The notes under the pieces: model-generated | Databases searched by the model: none | The model's input: the letters and a program-made list of their open reading frames with translations, nothing else | Told to the model about the DNA's origin: nothing | Translations under genes and position numbers: made by a program | Assembly: GCA_012295275.1 (NCBI GenBank) | Contig: CM022671.1 | Coordinates: 2,166,832-2,230,831 of the forward strand | Reading direction: 5' to 3' | Source of the DNA: Chrysomallon squamiferum | Lineage: Eukaryota > Mollusca > Gastropoda > Neomphalida > Peltospiridae | Length of the DNA: 64,000 bases | Shown here: in pieces, positions 1 through 12,107 of the stretch | Numbering within the stretch: position 1 is the first letter of the stretch | Layout: each line of letters begins with the position of its first letter

Positions 1-123
1 TTTCTTTCTTTCACTGCAAATATATATGTAACTGTCTGGCTCTCTGTCCATCTATCTATTTAAATTTTTATCTGTCTGATGGTTTCTGTCTGTCTCTTTG
101 TAATCTATATATGGGTGTGTGTG

Positions 124-176
<53 letters not shown>

Positions 177-871
177 TATATACATGTATGTATGTATGTT
201 TGTATGTATATATGTGTGTACGTATGTATGTTTTTATGTATGTCTGTCCATTTGTATGTATGTTTCCATGAATATATCTGAATCTGTCTATCTATATCTG
301 ACATTTTATGCCTGTTTAACTAATTAATATGTGTTCATTTTAATTACAGATTGACTAGTGAGAATCCACCTAAGATGGAGTAAGAAAATTTATCTGTTTT
401 TCACAGTCTATTTATGTGTACCCACTTGTCTGTCTATCTATCTGTCTGTCAGTCACGATGCCTACATATCTACTTCCCTATTTCTAGTTCTTTCTTTCAC
501 TGCATATATGCATGTACCTGTCTTTTTGTCTGTCCATCTATCTACCTATTTATCTGATTGCCTGTCTGTCTGTCTATGTAATCTATATATATATGTATGT
601 GTGTGTGTGTTTATATATATGTATATATATTTCTTTGTAAGTTTTTAAATATGCGTGCATACATGTATGTACGTAATGTATATATGTAAGTATGCATGTA
701 TGACCGTTCGTATGTATGTTTGCATGATGTATGTGTGCTAGAATGCATGTTTTTACCTATCTATATCTTTCACTGCAAATATAAATATAACTGTGTGTCT
801 GTCTGTCCATCTATCTATATATTTATATGTCTGAATGTCTGTCTGTCTGTCTCTCTGTAATCTATATATGG

Positions 872-947
<76 letters not shown>

Positions 948-1370
948 GTATATGTCTGTACGTATGTATGTTTGTATGTACATATATATATATATATATA
1001 TATGTCCGTTAGTATGGATCTGTATCTGTCTATCTATGTCTAACAGTTTATGTCTGTTTAATTAATTAATATGTGTTCATTTTAATTACAGATTGATTAG
1101 TGATAGTCCAGTTCAGATGAAGTAAGAAAATTTGTCTGTTTTTCACACTCTATCTTTTTATGTGTACCACTTCTACGTCTATCTATCTGTCTGTCAGTCA
1201 CGATGCCTACATATCTACTTCCCTATTTCTAGTTCTTTCTTTCACTGCATATATACATGTACCTGTCTTTTTGTCTGTCCATCTATCTACCTATCTATTT
1301 ATCTGTCTGACTGTCTGTCTGCCTGTCTGTCTGTCTCTCTGTAATCTATATATATGTGTGTGTTTGTGTG

Positions 1371-1401
<31 letters not shown>

Positions 1402-2422
1402 GTTTCTTTATATGTTTTTATATATGCATACATGCATGTATGTAAGTATATAATGTATGTACGTACGTATGTATGTGTGCAAGAATGCATGTTTTTAACT
1501 CTGTATCTCTCTATCTATATCAGACTTTTTATATCTGTTTAACTAATTAAAAGTTGCTCATTTTAATTACAGAGGGGGAATTCAGCTGAGATGGAGTATG
1601 AAAATGTATCTGTTTTTCATACTCTATTTCTATGTACCTACTTCTATGTATATCTATCTCTTTTTCTTTTTCTGTCTGTATCTATCTGTCTATCTATCTA
1701 TCTGACTATCTATCTATCTATCTGTGTATATGTCTCCTTCCTATATATTTTAGGCTTTTGCTTGAAGAAGAATATCGACAGAGTAACTGACTTGCAGAAG
1801 AATATTGTAGAATAAAGAAGAAAACTGAAATAAAGGTGAAATCTTTTGATGTTTGTTTTGTTTTACTGATGTTAATAGTGGAATTAAAAGAGTTAAGGTA
1901 GTGTTACATATATCTGAGGTACTGAGTGATACAGTTTCTGAAGTTCTATCAATATTTGATACAGAAATACAGACGCATTATTCAGTAAGATTATCAGTTA
2001 ATGAAAGAAGCTGTTTTATATCTACAACATAGTAAGAAAGCGTCCTGCTACTGAACCCAGATAAAAACAGTAATTTTCTGAGAAACATTTTTTTTTAATT
2101 GTAACTTTTATCCATTTTTCGCAAATTAATGTTATTTAGGGAATTTAAAATCGCATACAGTACGGCTCAAGATGAAAATAATAATAATTTTGTTGATTGG
2201 TAAAAATCAAAATCGCTATAACTGTTTTTTAATGAATGTAGGAATTAGGTAGGTAGGTAAATATGTATGTTTCTCAGTATATATGCACGTTCGTTTGCAG
2301 GAATCCATGTTTCTCTCTGTCCATGTCTAACTTTTTATATATTTCTGTTTAAGTAAATAGTATTTGTTTATTTTAATTACAGGTCGACTAGAGAGAATGT
2401 ATCTGACTTTGATTCTCTGTGA
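1..2422 (+). other. Array of candidate alternative terminal (tail) exons, left cluster
   Basis: The sequence is a mosaic of TCTG/TATC/TATG simple repeats broken by a recurring unit: TTTTAATTACAG acceptor followed by a short frame. With one base used to finish a phase-2 Arg codon, they read LTSENPPKME stop (350-383), LISDSPVQMK stop (1092-1125) and STRENVSDFDSL stop (2383-2422). A fourth unit near 1573 is scrambled. A further acceptor near 1751 leads to a short frame, then AATAAA at 1811-1816 and 1828-1833. The phase matches the donor of the gene C and B4 transmembrane exons. I infer short cytoplasmic tails of a B-type receptor whose other exons lie left of the window. Embedded are (TG)n at about 117-173 and (AT)n at about 878-940. 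Confidence 0.45.
1741..1833 (+). other. Candidate last exon with polyadenylation signals
   Basis: TATATTTTAG precedes a segment whose frame LKKNIDRVTDLQKNIVE ends in TAA overlapping AATAAA at 1811. The copy near 49510-49575 reads LKKEIDRVTDFQKNTVE with the same stop and signal but has lost the acceptor AG (TTCTTG). Which frame, if any, is coding is unclear; the phase-2 frame would instead read LLLEEEYRQSN stop. Confidence 0.35.
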
Positions 2423-3954
2423 ATTTATTCCTATGAAAAGAGTTCCTGTCATAATGTCCTGAATCCAGCCGTCTTCGGATGTCAGTTAATGCATAATATG
2501 CACAATATTCCATTAAATGTATTTCTCTTTTTTTTTCTTTTTTTTCCTCATATTTATAGATTATATACTGTTAAACGAATTAATTGATATCTTTTTTCAT
2601 TCGAATAAAATAAATAATATTATTGAAATGTTCACAGCATAACATCTATTTCGTAGATACATAATTAAAAATGAACGATTATTTAATTTGTAAATACATT
2701 ACAAGACAAGTTATGAAAATAAATATGATTGTACATTTGAAAAGTACATCCAGAAATATATATACAGTTTATATATTTTTTCAATGAACATTCTTCTCAA
2801 AATAATCTTTTAAACTCTCAATCAGCAATTAAACAGAAGTAACTTTAAACTTTTTTAAATTGTATTCCATTTCTCCAGAAATCAGTGTTCAAGTTATCCT
2901 TCTTTGACTATATATACATCCAAAACAAGGTTTGTTTTAAAGAAAGCGACTTTTTTCAGAATGTTTGTTATTTAAAATAGTTTAGTTGTGTATGTGGTTT
3001 TAAATATTTGTACTGAACATCAAGAGCTATTTAGATTTTAGTACGAATTAATTACGTTGTGCCAAGTTTATAAATCAGAAAATATATGAACTTTGTATTT
3101 ATTTCTGGTTATGTGCTTCAGTTTAAGTTTTCGCTAATGTACACACTTGTAAATATCATCTGCTGTTGCTGGTTTTTTGTATCAATAAATACATTTACAT
3201 CTATATGTGTCTGTGTGTGTGTCTGTATATTTATCAAATTCATTTATTTTGTTATTTATTTAGTATTTATATATACGTAGTTTGTGTGCTCTGGATTCTT
3301 ATCTTATCTCTAGACAGATTATACAAATATAGAGAATCGTTTTATTCATATTAGGCATTACTTTGATGTTTTGTTTATAAATTAATAAAAAAAAAAATTA
3401 AAAAAATAGGTTTCTAATTAACTGTTTATTCTTTTCGTTTTAAGTTAGTGTATATCTACAAATGTTCTGCAGTCCGTCACAGATTACCATTTTTCTTACA
3501 TGATTTGTGTAGTTGATAGTCAAAACCTAGACACTCAAGTTAGAAATGCATTTCAGAACGGATGCAGCAATGATAATTACAGCTAATTCGTTGGTTGCTT
3601 CTTTGGGAAAAATGTACTAAAAAATCAGAACAACGGATAATATCGGATATACTAGAAAAGACAGCAAAGTCGCACATATAACGTAATTTATTGTAGAAAG
3701 TAATTGTTTATCATAGTAGGCACTGCAAGGATTATCTCACCGCAAAGCTGTTTAACACGAAATATCAAACACGATACAGCAGATAGTGGAAGAATATACA
3801 GTGTTTTTTCTTCTTTTTTCACAAAGGCTGTTGTCTTTAAATCTGAAAATCAGTTATTATTAAATAAGTAAAATAACAATAACAAGAACAATTTAAAAAA
3901 TATATAAAACGGCACAAAACTAAATAATATCTGTCTCAGAAAAAGAGAATTAAC

Positions 3955-3987
<33 letters not shown>

Positions 3988-4471
3988 TATAATAATAATA
4001 ATGACATTAATGATGATGATGATGATCACTGTAAGAAATACCAGAAATGAAAAAACAAAAACTAAAACAAACAAACAATTAACAAAGGAAACATTAAAAA
4101 CCAACTTACAACTATGAGAAGGTTCTACATGTTTACAAGCCAGCACCGCATCACATTAATCAGTATGTACCACAAAAAAAGATAATAAGGAAAATGAGGA
4201 AAATGAATTGTCCATCAGAATTTGTTTATTTTGATAATGTCCATGATAAATTATTTTTTTAAAAATGGTAAATAAAATGTAGTTAAAAAAAATAAAAACA
4301 AAAAGCAATTAGAAAAGGAAAGGAAGAAATCAAAACAGAAGAAAGTTAAAACAAAAAAATTAAATAAGCAAAGAATTTTTTAAAACTTTGTTAGGAGACA
4401 AAAAGGATTTAAAAAAAAAAAAAAAAAAATAGAACAAAGAAATATTTTTGACTAAATTACATGTTACTCAC

Positions 4472-5456
4472 CTGTGTTGATATCGTATGGCCTCTCAGTC
4501 TTGATACACACATCATCTTCTATACCATCATTACAGTGACACTTCCCATCAAAGAAACATTCTTCGTCCAGACACAGTTTACTGCATGTTTCATTACAAA
4601 AATTCCCCCACCATCCTTTCTGACAGCCATCGAGACACTCCCCTGTGTGGCGACCACAAACGGATTCGTTTGGAATGGTTGATGAACAGTTTCTCGTACA
4701 ACGTTTTGTACAATTCTCTCCCCAGAAACCAATTTCGCATTTATGGCATATACCTGTTGTTTCATTACAACCGCCGACATCACAGTTGTTGCATTGGTCT
4801 GTACAGTTGTCTCCGTACCAGCCAGGTAAACATGATTGACATTGTCCTTTGCATTCCAAACAGTTGTAAGACCAAGTAGATAAACTACGCAAATGTTCAG
4901 TTTTCATATCTGTTTCTGGGGGGAAAATAAATAATAATAATAAACCTATTTTATTTTTTAATGCCATTAATATTCAAGTGTCACTAACTCTACAACAATG
5001 ACCAAATTAACTCATTCATTACAGTATAATTATTAGTATAATTAGTAAATCACTTGTATTTTATTCACCTGTGTCGCATTTTCCGGTAACACGATGACAA
5101 TTCTTGCCGTTTCCACAGATATTACATTTCTTATTACAGTGTCGTCCGAAGAATTCAGGTATACATTTAGTACAGTTTCTCTCGCAGTAAGAACAGTATC
5201 CAATAACACCAGACCCTGTAAACACAATACAAACATTAATACTTTTCATAATGAACAATACAATATAAAATATGTCAATAAATTTATAATTATTATTGTT
5301 GTTGTTGTTGTTGTTGTTGTTCTTCTTCTTCTTCTTCTTCTTCTTCTTATTATTATTATTATTATTATCATCATTATTATTATTATTATTATTACCTTCT
5401 ATCAAGAAGCAGAATAATATTATAAAAAGACCATACAGCATCATCTTTAGCTCCAT
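4472..5456 (-). CDS. Gene A: secreted or membrane EGF-repeat protein, first three exons
   Basis: Exon 1 (5396-5456) encodes the signal peptide MELKMMLYGLFIILFCFLIE. Exon 2 (5069-5215, 147 nt) encodes an EGF-like module starting GSGVIGYCSYC. Exon 3 (4472-4915, 444 nt) opens ETDMKTEHLRSL and has GWYGDNC, GFWGENC and GWWGNFC repeats. All junctions are phase 1 with GT-AG borders, and 217 residues can be assembled. Intron 1 is a compound TTG/TTC/TTA microsatellite. The layout equals the front half of gene C. The phase-1 donor after exon 3 (CACAG|GTGAGT) says at least one more exon follows towards lower coordinates. I found no convincing transmembrane exon there; a short hydrophobic stretch near 3540-3585 is only a weak candidate. 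The gene may be 3'-incomplete. Confidence 0.75.
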
Positions 5457-7779
5457 AGTCACCCAGCTCAGTAACAAACTAAATTAATCAGAACATTGAC
5501 GAAGAAACAGTGTTCAGTGAGTTCTCGGAAAATTACCTTTTACCGAGAACTGTAATCTGATCTGATAGTCCAACAAAACATCCTTTGTATGGTGCTATAG
5601 CTACTCAGTACACAGGCTGTCTTTGTATCAGATTACTATTCGGGGTATTACAAACTAACAGTCTACATAACGAGATACAAACTGTTCGATCAATTGTCAC
5701 CGCTATTTATCGTTACTCACAAGACTATCGATATATTTAAACATTACACTCGTACCAGGTTTTTTTAATTAAAACTAAAATAAAAGTTTCTTATACATTA
5801 CAGTGTATTGACTTGATGATAAAATAAATACGTGTGTCTGGGCATATACAACTAGTATATAAATATAATTATGTTGTCCTCTGTTTTCTTTTTATTTATT
5901 ATTTTGATCTTTTATGTTTTCTGATGCTTTATTTAATGTGAGCACATACATATAAAGCCAAAGTTGTAAAGCTAGGACTTAAAAATATCAACTTAGATAA
6001 CATTACATAATTATTTCTTTGTTTTCCATCTCTGATATTAAAGCTTAAACGAGCAAATCTTTTCTTTTAAATACTGAAATATTTCCCAGAATAACATCAT
6101 AAGGATTGACTTGGTAAGTTAATTACACCTTTCGGTCACTGTTTATACAGTATTTGTTTGTTGTTTTTTTGGGGGTTCTTTTTTAACGCCTCTACAGTAT
6201 ACATTGTCTTGTTCTTGTTTTGTTTTTTACATACGTTCTTCGCTTGTAATCACAAACACACACACACATACAGGTGTCCTCGAAAAAGTCAGGCATCCCA
6301 TAACGCAGACGCGTTAAACAACACAAGACACGGTTGAGCATGTTACTAATGACCTGCCTTGAATAATACATGTAGGAAATAATAGAATAGTCTGATACAA
6401 CTAAATATATAAACAAAATTATATAAAATTAGATTTATTTCAAGATTTTAACATGTCTATTTTTATGCTAATTTTAAAAGATGTCCAACGGCATCCAATA
6501 ACTGAATGGGCTATGCCTTTCATAAAAATGGATTTTGCAGTCTGTAGAACTACAATTTGCTCATCTGCAGAGAACACAATTTCATCGCAAGTCTGTGGAG
6601 GGCAGAACTTATCTCTGTCTGTACAGTGCACTGCTCATACTGGGAAAGGAAGGCAAACGAGGAACAGTTTATGATGGTTTCTTTGGAACCTCATCAATGT
6701 ATATTTGCTTCATTGCTGTTGTTTCTTCTCTTGCTCGAGCAACATTCGGGTCATTTGGAAGATGCTTGTGTTCTTTTGTGTTCAGTATAAAAATGACAAG
6801 TACCGTGCACTTCTCAAAACACGCTTTTCACATGCATCTGCAATGAAGACTTCCCCACTGTATGAAATCAGTAGATGTAAGAAAATACTTTAAATATGTG
6901 CTGTGCAAAATAAAACAATACTGTGATGAAGTCAGACAGCTAATTGGTTAACACTAGCGGAGCACTAAAGCAGTCAGGGGTGTACAGATACATTTTATAA
7001 CCCAATAAAGAATTTGGTATATCAAATGATATGTCTGTCGTTCTGGAGGGAACCCCACACACACATATATAATTATATAATTGTTAGTGTCGCTTTTGTA
7101 ACATTCTGCCTGGCGTTGTTTTTTTGTCAAGTTTTATTTTAACTCTGTGATGGAAAAAGAATACACATATGGCCACAAAGCATTATCTAGATAGATAGAG
7201 GAGGTAGAGAGACAAATAGGCAGATACAACGTTTATAGATAGATAATAATACATGGAGATAAAGAAATATACTGACTATAATAAGCAGACACAGACGTAC
7301 ACATGAAGATAGAGAGACACACGGATGACAGATGGATAGACACCATATATATAGGGAGATAGAAAGATAGACTGATTATAGAGATATACATGAAGATAGA
7401 TACTCTGATTACAGTTACTCAGGCAGACAAACATATATTTTCTCTTCCAGAAGTGCCAATACTGTTAGCTTACTTAATAATCAAATAAACGTATTTGCAG
7501 TCTACATTTAAATAGCATCCTTATATTCAAAGAAATCGTGCAGATAATAAAAGCTGAAACCGAACCACTTTTTGACTGACTTCTGTTTTATTTTACTAAA
7601 AGTAAGGATTTTTTTGTATAAAGCTGTATATAGTTTGTTCATAGACATTTTATACTCTCACAGTATTTTTATTACAACAGCAGTAATATTAGTAAAGCTA
7701 AACAGTCTTTGTATTGTCCAGAAAAATCTCCTGAAACAGCAAATTATGAAGAAATTTTAAATTATTTTGTTTTATTCTT

Positions 7780-8330
7780 TCGTTCGTTCGTTCACTTTTA
7801 GTTCCGAATTCCGTAATTTCCTAATTAATTTTCCCAATTTGTTTAACTTTTGCCATTGTCTATAGTGTCTTGAAACGACATATAGTTTGATTACTGTTCT
7901 AAATGTTAAATTATTCCATTCATTTCTTTTTGGTATATTGTTTTCTCGAAATAAAGCATTTTATTACATTTTTTTATTATATACTGCGATAGTGTACATT
8001 AATAGTATACACTAATCTCGTCCTAAAATAGCCAGTCAGAATTGGTAGAAACAAATTCAGTACTGCGTATCTTTCAAACAAAACTAAGTTTCGCCGTTTC
8101 TCAAAGTAAACGTTTACGTAGCTTGTTTATCTCTGTGTTAGTGTATGGGGATAAAACAACAGATGTATAAATAAAATAACTGTGAAGATTTTCTCTGGGT
8201 GTTTATTCACTGGAAATATCATGCGCTGTGGAAACAGTGACCCAAAGGTGTAATTAGTCATTCCTTATGACGTCATGATGAGAAATATTTCAGTATTTAA
8301 AAGAAAAGGTTTGCTCGTTTAAGCTTCATT
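7780..8330 (-). promoter_or_regulatory. Inverted orphan copy of the B-type 5' flank
   Basis: The reverse complement matches the B3/D flank: CTATAGACAATGGC then AAACAAATTGGGAA (about 7840-7865), AACTTAGTTTTGTTTGAAAG (about 8070-8090) and GAGCAAACCTTTTCTTTTAA (about 8300-8320). A perfect TGACGTCA (CRE-type) site lies at 8268-8275. It faces away from B1 and no B-type exon lies on its left, so it is an orphan. The duplicate is at about 39280-39810, with TGACGTCA at 39749-39756. Confidence 0.5.
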
Positions 8331-9530
8331 GATAGAAAAAAAAAAAATTGTATAAAACCATTTAAGTTACTATGGATATGTATCAGTACTTTAGTGTCCA
8401 GTTATAAGTAATAGCTTTACAAATATTACTTTATTTATATCTACAGGCTTATGTATATATATCTACGAATGTATGCATATTAAATAAAGGAACGGACAAA
8501 GTAACTGCAAATTAAAAATAAAACATTCAACTTAAGACGTATATGATGAAATGAATGAAGTTTTTTTTCTTTTCTTGTTTTTTTTCTTATCTCGGTTTTT
8601 TTTTTTTTTTTTTTCTTCTTCTTTTCTTTTAACTTCATTGTTTCTTGATTTTTTTATTTTATTTTCTTTCGTTCATTCCTTTTCAGTTATCTATATATCT
8701 ATTTATTTATTTTGTAACCTTTGGTCACCAAAGGAAAATGCACATAAACTAGGTTCAGTATCTTAAGTACCACGAAGAAGGAAATCTATAGCCATACATT
8801 AATGATTAATATAATGCTCTAAGTAGCTTCTTTCTTTCTTATATTTTTAAAAATATTTTCACAAAAAATAATAAATGAATTAATTAATTTATGTTTTCAT
8901 GCTCATTTTCACAAAACATATTTTGATTTTCTGATTTTTAAATATAATGTCTTTATAACAAGATTCATCTTCATGTTTTTAACATTGTTGTATTGTTATA
9001 TAGCAATAGTGCTAGTAGTAATTGTTGTTTATATTTATTTAATTAATCATTTTATTTTAGCTGTTTTATGTATATATGTATGTAATTAAACATAGTTAAT
9101 ATTTATATATTACATCAACTACATAGTCTTAGTGTCTTGTCTGGTTTAGTTTATAAAGATATTAATCCAATAAGAATAAAATAATCACTTAAAAATTGGC
9201 TGTAATTAGTCGATAGCATTCCGAGACTAAAAATAAATAGATGAGTGAATGAATGAAATAAATTAACATAAAAGAAAAGTAATCTAACTATGTGTCATAT
9301 CTAGACACTATAGACAATGGCAACATTTAAACAAATTGGGAAAGTTAATTAGGAAATCATAGAATTAGGAATTAAAGAAATAAATTTAAAATTAACTGTC
9401 ATCAGTCGATTGAATTCCGAGACTTAAACTGAGTAATTTAACAAAAAAGAAAAGAACAACGTAACCGGAACACATCTTTCATTTCTTGATATTTTGCTGT
9501 TTCAGGAGTATAAAGAAAAGGTGTAAAAAC

Positions 9531-9867
9531 ATGGGAGTTCTTCTCCTCTTACTCTTTACTGTACCATCCGTGTATTCTGTAGTGAAACCTCACTGTAAAG
9601 TACCCGGTGAATATAAACAGCATTCTTCCACACTCTGTCAAAGTGGATGTGAAGATGGATGGCAAGAAATCCAGTGTAGACGAAGATGTCCTGAGTCCTG
9701 TCTCAAATGTGATCGTGTGACTGGAAACTGTTCTGGACAGTGCAAAGACGGTTATTTTGGAGTCAGTTGTTCATTTGTGTGTTTGGAATGTTAACAGTGT
9801 GACGCAGATGGTGTCTGTATTAACAGTGAAACCACTGGAAATAGTACAACACCAGCAGCATATATCT
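9531..9867 (+). pseudogene. B1: short EGF-like receptor exon with a premature stop
   Basis: The ATG follows a conserved acceptor (TTGCTGTTTCAG ending near 9505) and gives the signal peptide MGVLLLLLFTVPSVYS. An EGF-like region follows (CQSGCEDGWQ, CDRVTGNCSGQCKDGYFG). A TAA at 9792-9794 replaces the TCA serine codon present in the paralogue B2. Beyond it the frame stays open to the phase-1 donor ATCT|GTGAGT at 9867. Exon length (337 nt) equals that of B2. With the stop the product would be a secreted fragment of about 87 residues. No transmembrane exon of B3/B4 type was seen before the assembly gap at 11908. It is probably a recent pseudogene of the segmental duplication. Confidence 0.75.
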
Positions 9868-10700
9868 GTGAGTTACCTTACTGTATTATTGTTCAGTCCT
9901 AGATTATAATTTTAAATTTTTATTTATTTATTTATTTATTTATTTATTTTTTGTTTGTTTGTTTGTTTGCTTGTTTGTGTTAATTTATTTGTTATTTAAT
10001 TTGTTAGATACTAAATGACTGATACTGATGATAATGCTACTGATATTGTTACTATTTACTTATTTATATAATTAATTATAACAACAATGATAACTACAAC
10101 TACTTCTATTACTAGCTCTACTAACATTGCTGTTGCTGCTGTAATAAAAATACGGTGAAAGTATGAAGCAGGTCTGCAAGGAATGTTTAAAATAAATGTA
10201 TCAGGATGAACAAAATAAAAGTAAAGTTAGGGTATAAAATAGGTGCAAAATGAGAGCATAAAATAAATGCATAGTGAAAGTATAAAATAAGTTTAAAGTG
10301 ATGTCTAAAAATGGGTGCAGTGAATAATATATATGTAATAAGTGCATGGTGAAGTATATAAGTGAACAGTGAGCGTATAAACATTAATGTGTTTATAGTG
10401 AGTGTATAAAAATACTACTTGTCCAATGAACGTATCCAAAATAAAACTAGTTCTGTGAGAGTACAAAGTAAATGTTCACAGAAGGTACTCTCAACAATGT
10501 TCATTGAATAAATAATAAATATTTACATCGGAAAGAAATAAAAAAAACTAGTACCCCAAGAAACAACAGCAACAACACTAATACAACTGTAGTGTTAATC
10601 TGTTGGTATATTATTACAGACAAAGAAGCGTAAATATAGTTGTAGTGTTAATAAGTTAGAAGACTGTTATAGACACTGAATACTGTATAGTTATCTAAAG
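9868..10700. repeat. Degenerate minisatellite downstream of B1
   Basis: From about 10190 to 10490, variants of a unit like AGTGAAAGTATAAAATAAGT recur at roughly 20-30 base spacing. The duplicate downstream of B2 is at about 41720-42035, and a longer version (46270-46850) lies between the B3 ectodomain and transmembrane exons. (TTTA/TTTG)n at 9918-9980. Confidence 0.6.
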
Positions 10701-10936
10701 ATATTCACTCAAGTGTGAAATGTGAGTCATTTTATACAAATTATATATTACGTTAAAAGGTACATGAAAAGGATCATTTGTTGATTACCAGCACAGACTT
10801 ACCTCGCGTGACTGCTCAGATTAACAGATAAAAGGTCTTTTCTGAGGACTCCTTGAATGTTTATCTAGAAAAGGCGATATTTCTATTTGCTGATCAATGA
10901 TCTTGTTATGTTATTCTGTAACTGAGCTGGGTGACC
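10700..10936 (+). promoter_or_regulatory. A-type 5' flank upstream of the orphan signal exon
   Basis: Recurring landmarks are CTAAAGATATTCACTCAAG, GTGAAATGTGAGTCATTTTA, TATATTACGTTAAAAGGTAC, GCTCAGATTAACAGATAAAA and AACTGAGCTGGGTGAC just before the ATG. Copies occur at about 42215-42474 (+), 55790-55990 (+, with no leader exon) and 60395-60590 (-). A diverged form lies upstream of gene A, in which the ATG-proximal part is clearest. This looks like a duplicated promoter and 5' UTR. Confidence 0.5.
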
Positions 10937-10994
10937 ATGGAACTAAAAAACATGCTTCTTCTTTTTATACTACTATTCTACTTCTTGATAGAAG
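10937..10994 (+). other. Orphan A-type signal-peptide exon with GC donor
   Basis: The ATG begins MELKNMLLLFILLFYFLIEG, clearly paralogous to the gene A signal peptide MELKMMLYGLFIILFCFLIE, and is preceded by the same ATG-proximal sequence (AACTGAGCTGGGTGAC). It ends GAAG|GCAATA where gene A has GAAG|GTAATA, and runs straight into an (AAT)n tract as in gene A. No EGF exon of A type follows before the gap. It may be a dead leader exon, or a GC-donor leader feeding exons hidden by the gap. Confidence 0.65.
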
Positions 10995-10996
10995 GC

Positions 10997-11047
<51 letters not shown>

Positions 11048-11677
11048 TCATTTCTTTCTTTCTTTCTTTATTTATATATGTTAATATGACAAACAATCGG
11101 TGTAATACATAATATGAATGGAAGTTTTGTATTTAGAAGTCTTGTAAATTAATTAAAATTATTTCTTCATCTTTAATCTTTCTTTCTTTACTCCTTTGTG
11201 CTTCTCTTTTTTCTTTATTTCTTTCGGATTTTATTTACCGCTTATTTTATTATTTCTTCTATCTTTCTCGTAGTATCTTTTAAATTTATTTATCATATTT
11301 CATACACACAAGTCAGTAACATTGTAACTGTTTTTTATTCAAGATATTTACACACGTAAATGTGTTTTTTCGTTATTTCTTCTCTCTCCATCCTTTCTCT
11401 TTACTACTTATTATCTTGAAAACAAATAAATTGTCAACTGAAAGATTTTTCTTATGTAATTTGTATTTCATTCTTATATTTATTTATTTATTGATATATT
11501 CAAAAACAACAACTACAACAACAAAAAAAAAAAAAACGTTCGTTACAAGGCATACTATTTCTAACACGTAACATTTTTATATTTGTTATAATATTAATTT
11601 AAAAAACACAAACAAAACACTGTCATCTGTAGACGTTATAACATACTTATGTCGTAAAGCTAACCAATAATACACAA

Positions 11678-11907
11678 ATGACTTTTGTCAGGTGTTTCGT
11701 TACGGATTATATGCACCAAGAAAAATGTCAGCTCTGTCGTCTTAACTACAGAAACACATTCACGTGTTTATCAGAGGAAGCCGCTGTGAAGCAAGCCTTT
11801 CGTAGTCTTTTTCTCTTAAAAGACGGGGCTGAGCGTGTCTTTGTTACCAAACTTTTTCATACCAGTGGTATAAAAATACAGATCTCCGTCTACGTAAAGA
11901 AATATAC
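11678..11907 (+). other. Duplicated unknown reading frame, cut by the gap
   Basis: The frame starts MTFVRCFVTDYMHQEKCQLC, with 76 codons to the gap. The twin at 43215-43523 (102 codons, complete) is nearly identical. A shorter relative near 62585-62668 reads VRCFVTGLFVHVYTQVKCQL then WLLN and a stop. I do not recognise a family. All copies sit between A-type leader sequence and B-type flank, so the sequence may be 5' UTR/intron DNA that happens to be open. Confidence 0.3.
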
Positions 11908-12107
11908 NNNNNNNNNNNNNNNNNNNNNNNNNNNNNNNNNNNNNNNNNNNNNNNNNNNNNNNNNNNNNNNNNNNNNNNNNNNNNNNNNNNNNNNNNNNNN
12001 NNNNNNNNNNNNNNNNNNNNNNNNNNNNNNNNNNNNNNNNNNNNNNNNNNNNNNNNNNNNNNNNNNNNNNNNNNNNNNNNNNNNNNNNNNNNNNNNNNNN
12101 NNNNNNN
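11908..12107. other. Assembly gap (200 N)
   Basis: Exactly 200 unknown bases. The left flank matches 43447 in the duplicate copy, where the sequence continues CTGTTATTAGG. The right flank (from 12108) does not match the continuation of the duplicate, so the gap conceals the end of segmental duplication 2. Confidence 0.95.

Larger units (their letters stand above)
1..3790. repeat. Segmental duplication 1, left copy (partner about 48060-51590)
   Basis: Collinear matches run through the tail-exon units, the AATAAA site, the TTGTGTATGTGGTTTTAAAT region (about 2980 and 50750) and the block at 3530-3790 (51297-51560), with offset about 47.75-48.0 kb in direct orientation. Divergence is mainly microsatellite length and scattered substitutions. 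Between 2430 and 3530 I see no gene, only AT-rich sequence and poly-A or poly-T runs. Confidence 0.85.
5795..11907. repeat. Segmental duplication 2, left copy (partner about 37228-43447)
   Basis: A direct 6.1-kb duplication with offset about 31.4-31.55 kb. It includes the sequence upstream of B1, the B1 exon, the orphan signal exon and the reading frame at 11678, and is interrupted by the assembly gap. Most bases are identical by eye from about 7500 onward, indicating a recent event. Apart from the listed parts I see no gene in 5795-9290; it has short GATA-rich runs at 7180-7400 and poly-T near 8590. Confidence 0.9.

Noticed and set aside
79-1542. Several open frames rich in Val/Cys/Tyr/Ile or Ser/Leu
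   Set aside because: They translate TG, TA and TCTG/TATC simple repeats; composition is purely repeat-driven.
4461-4879. Plus-strand frames over 4461-4879 and 59659-59952
   Set aside because: Shadows of A-type exon 3 on the minus strand.
6453-6893. Overlapping frames in 6.45-6.9 kb and their copies near 38 kb
   Set aside because: Several frames are open on both strands, the duplicate has frame-changing indels and no family was recognised; probably old repeat or intergenic DNA.
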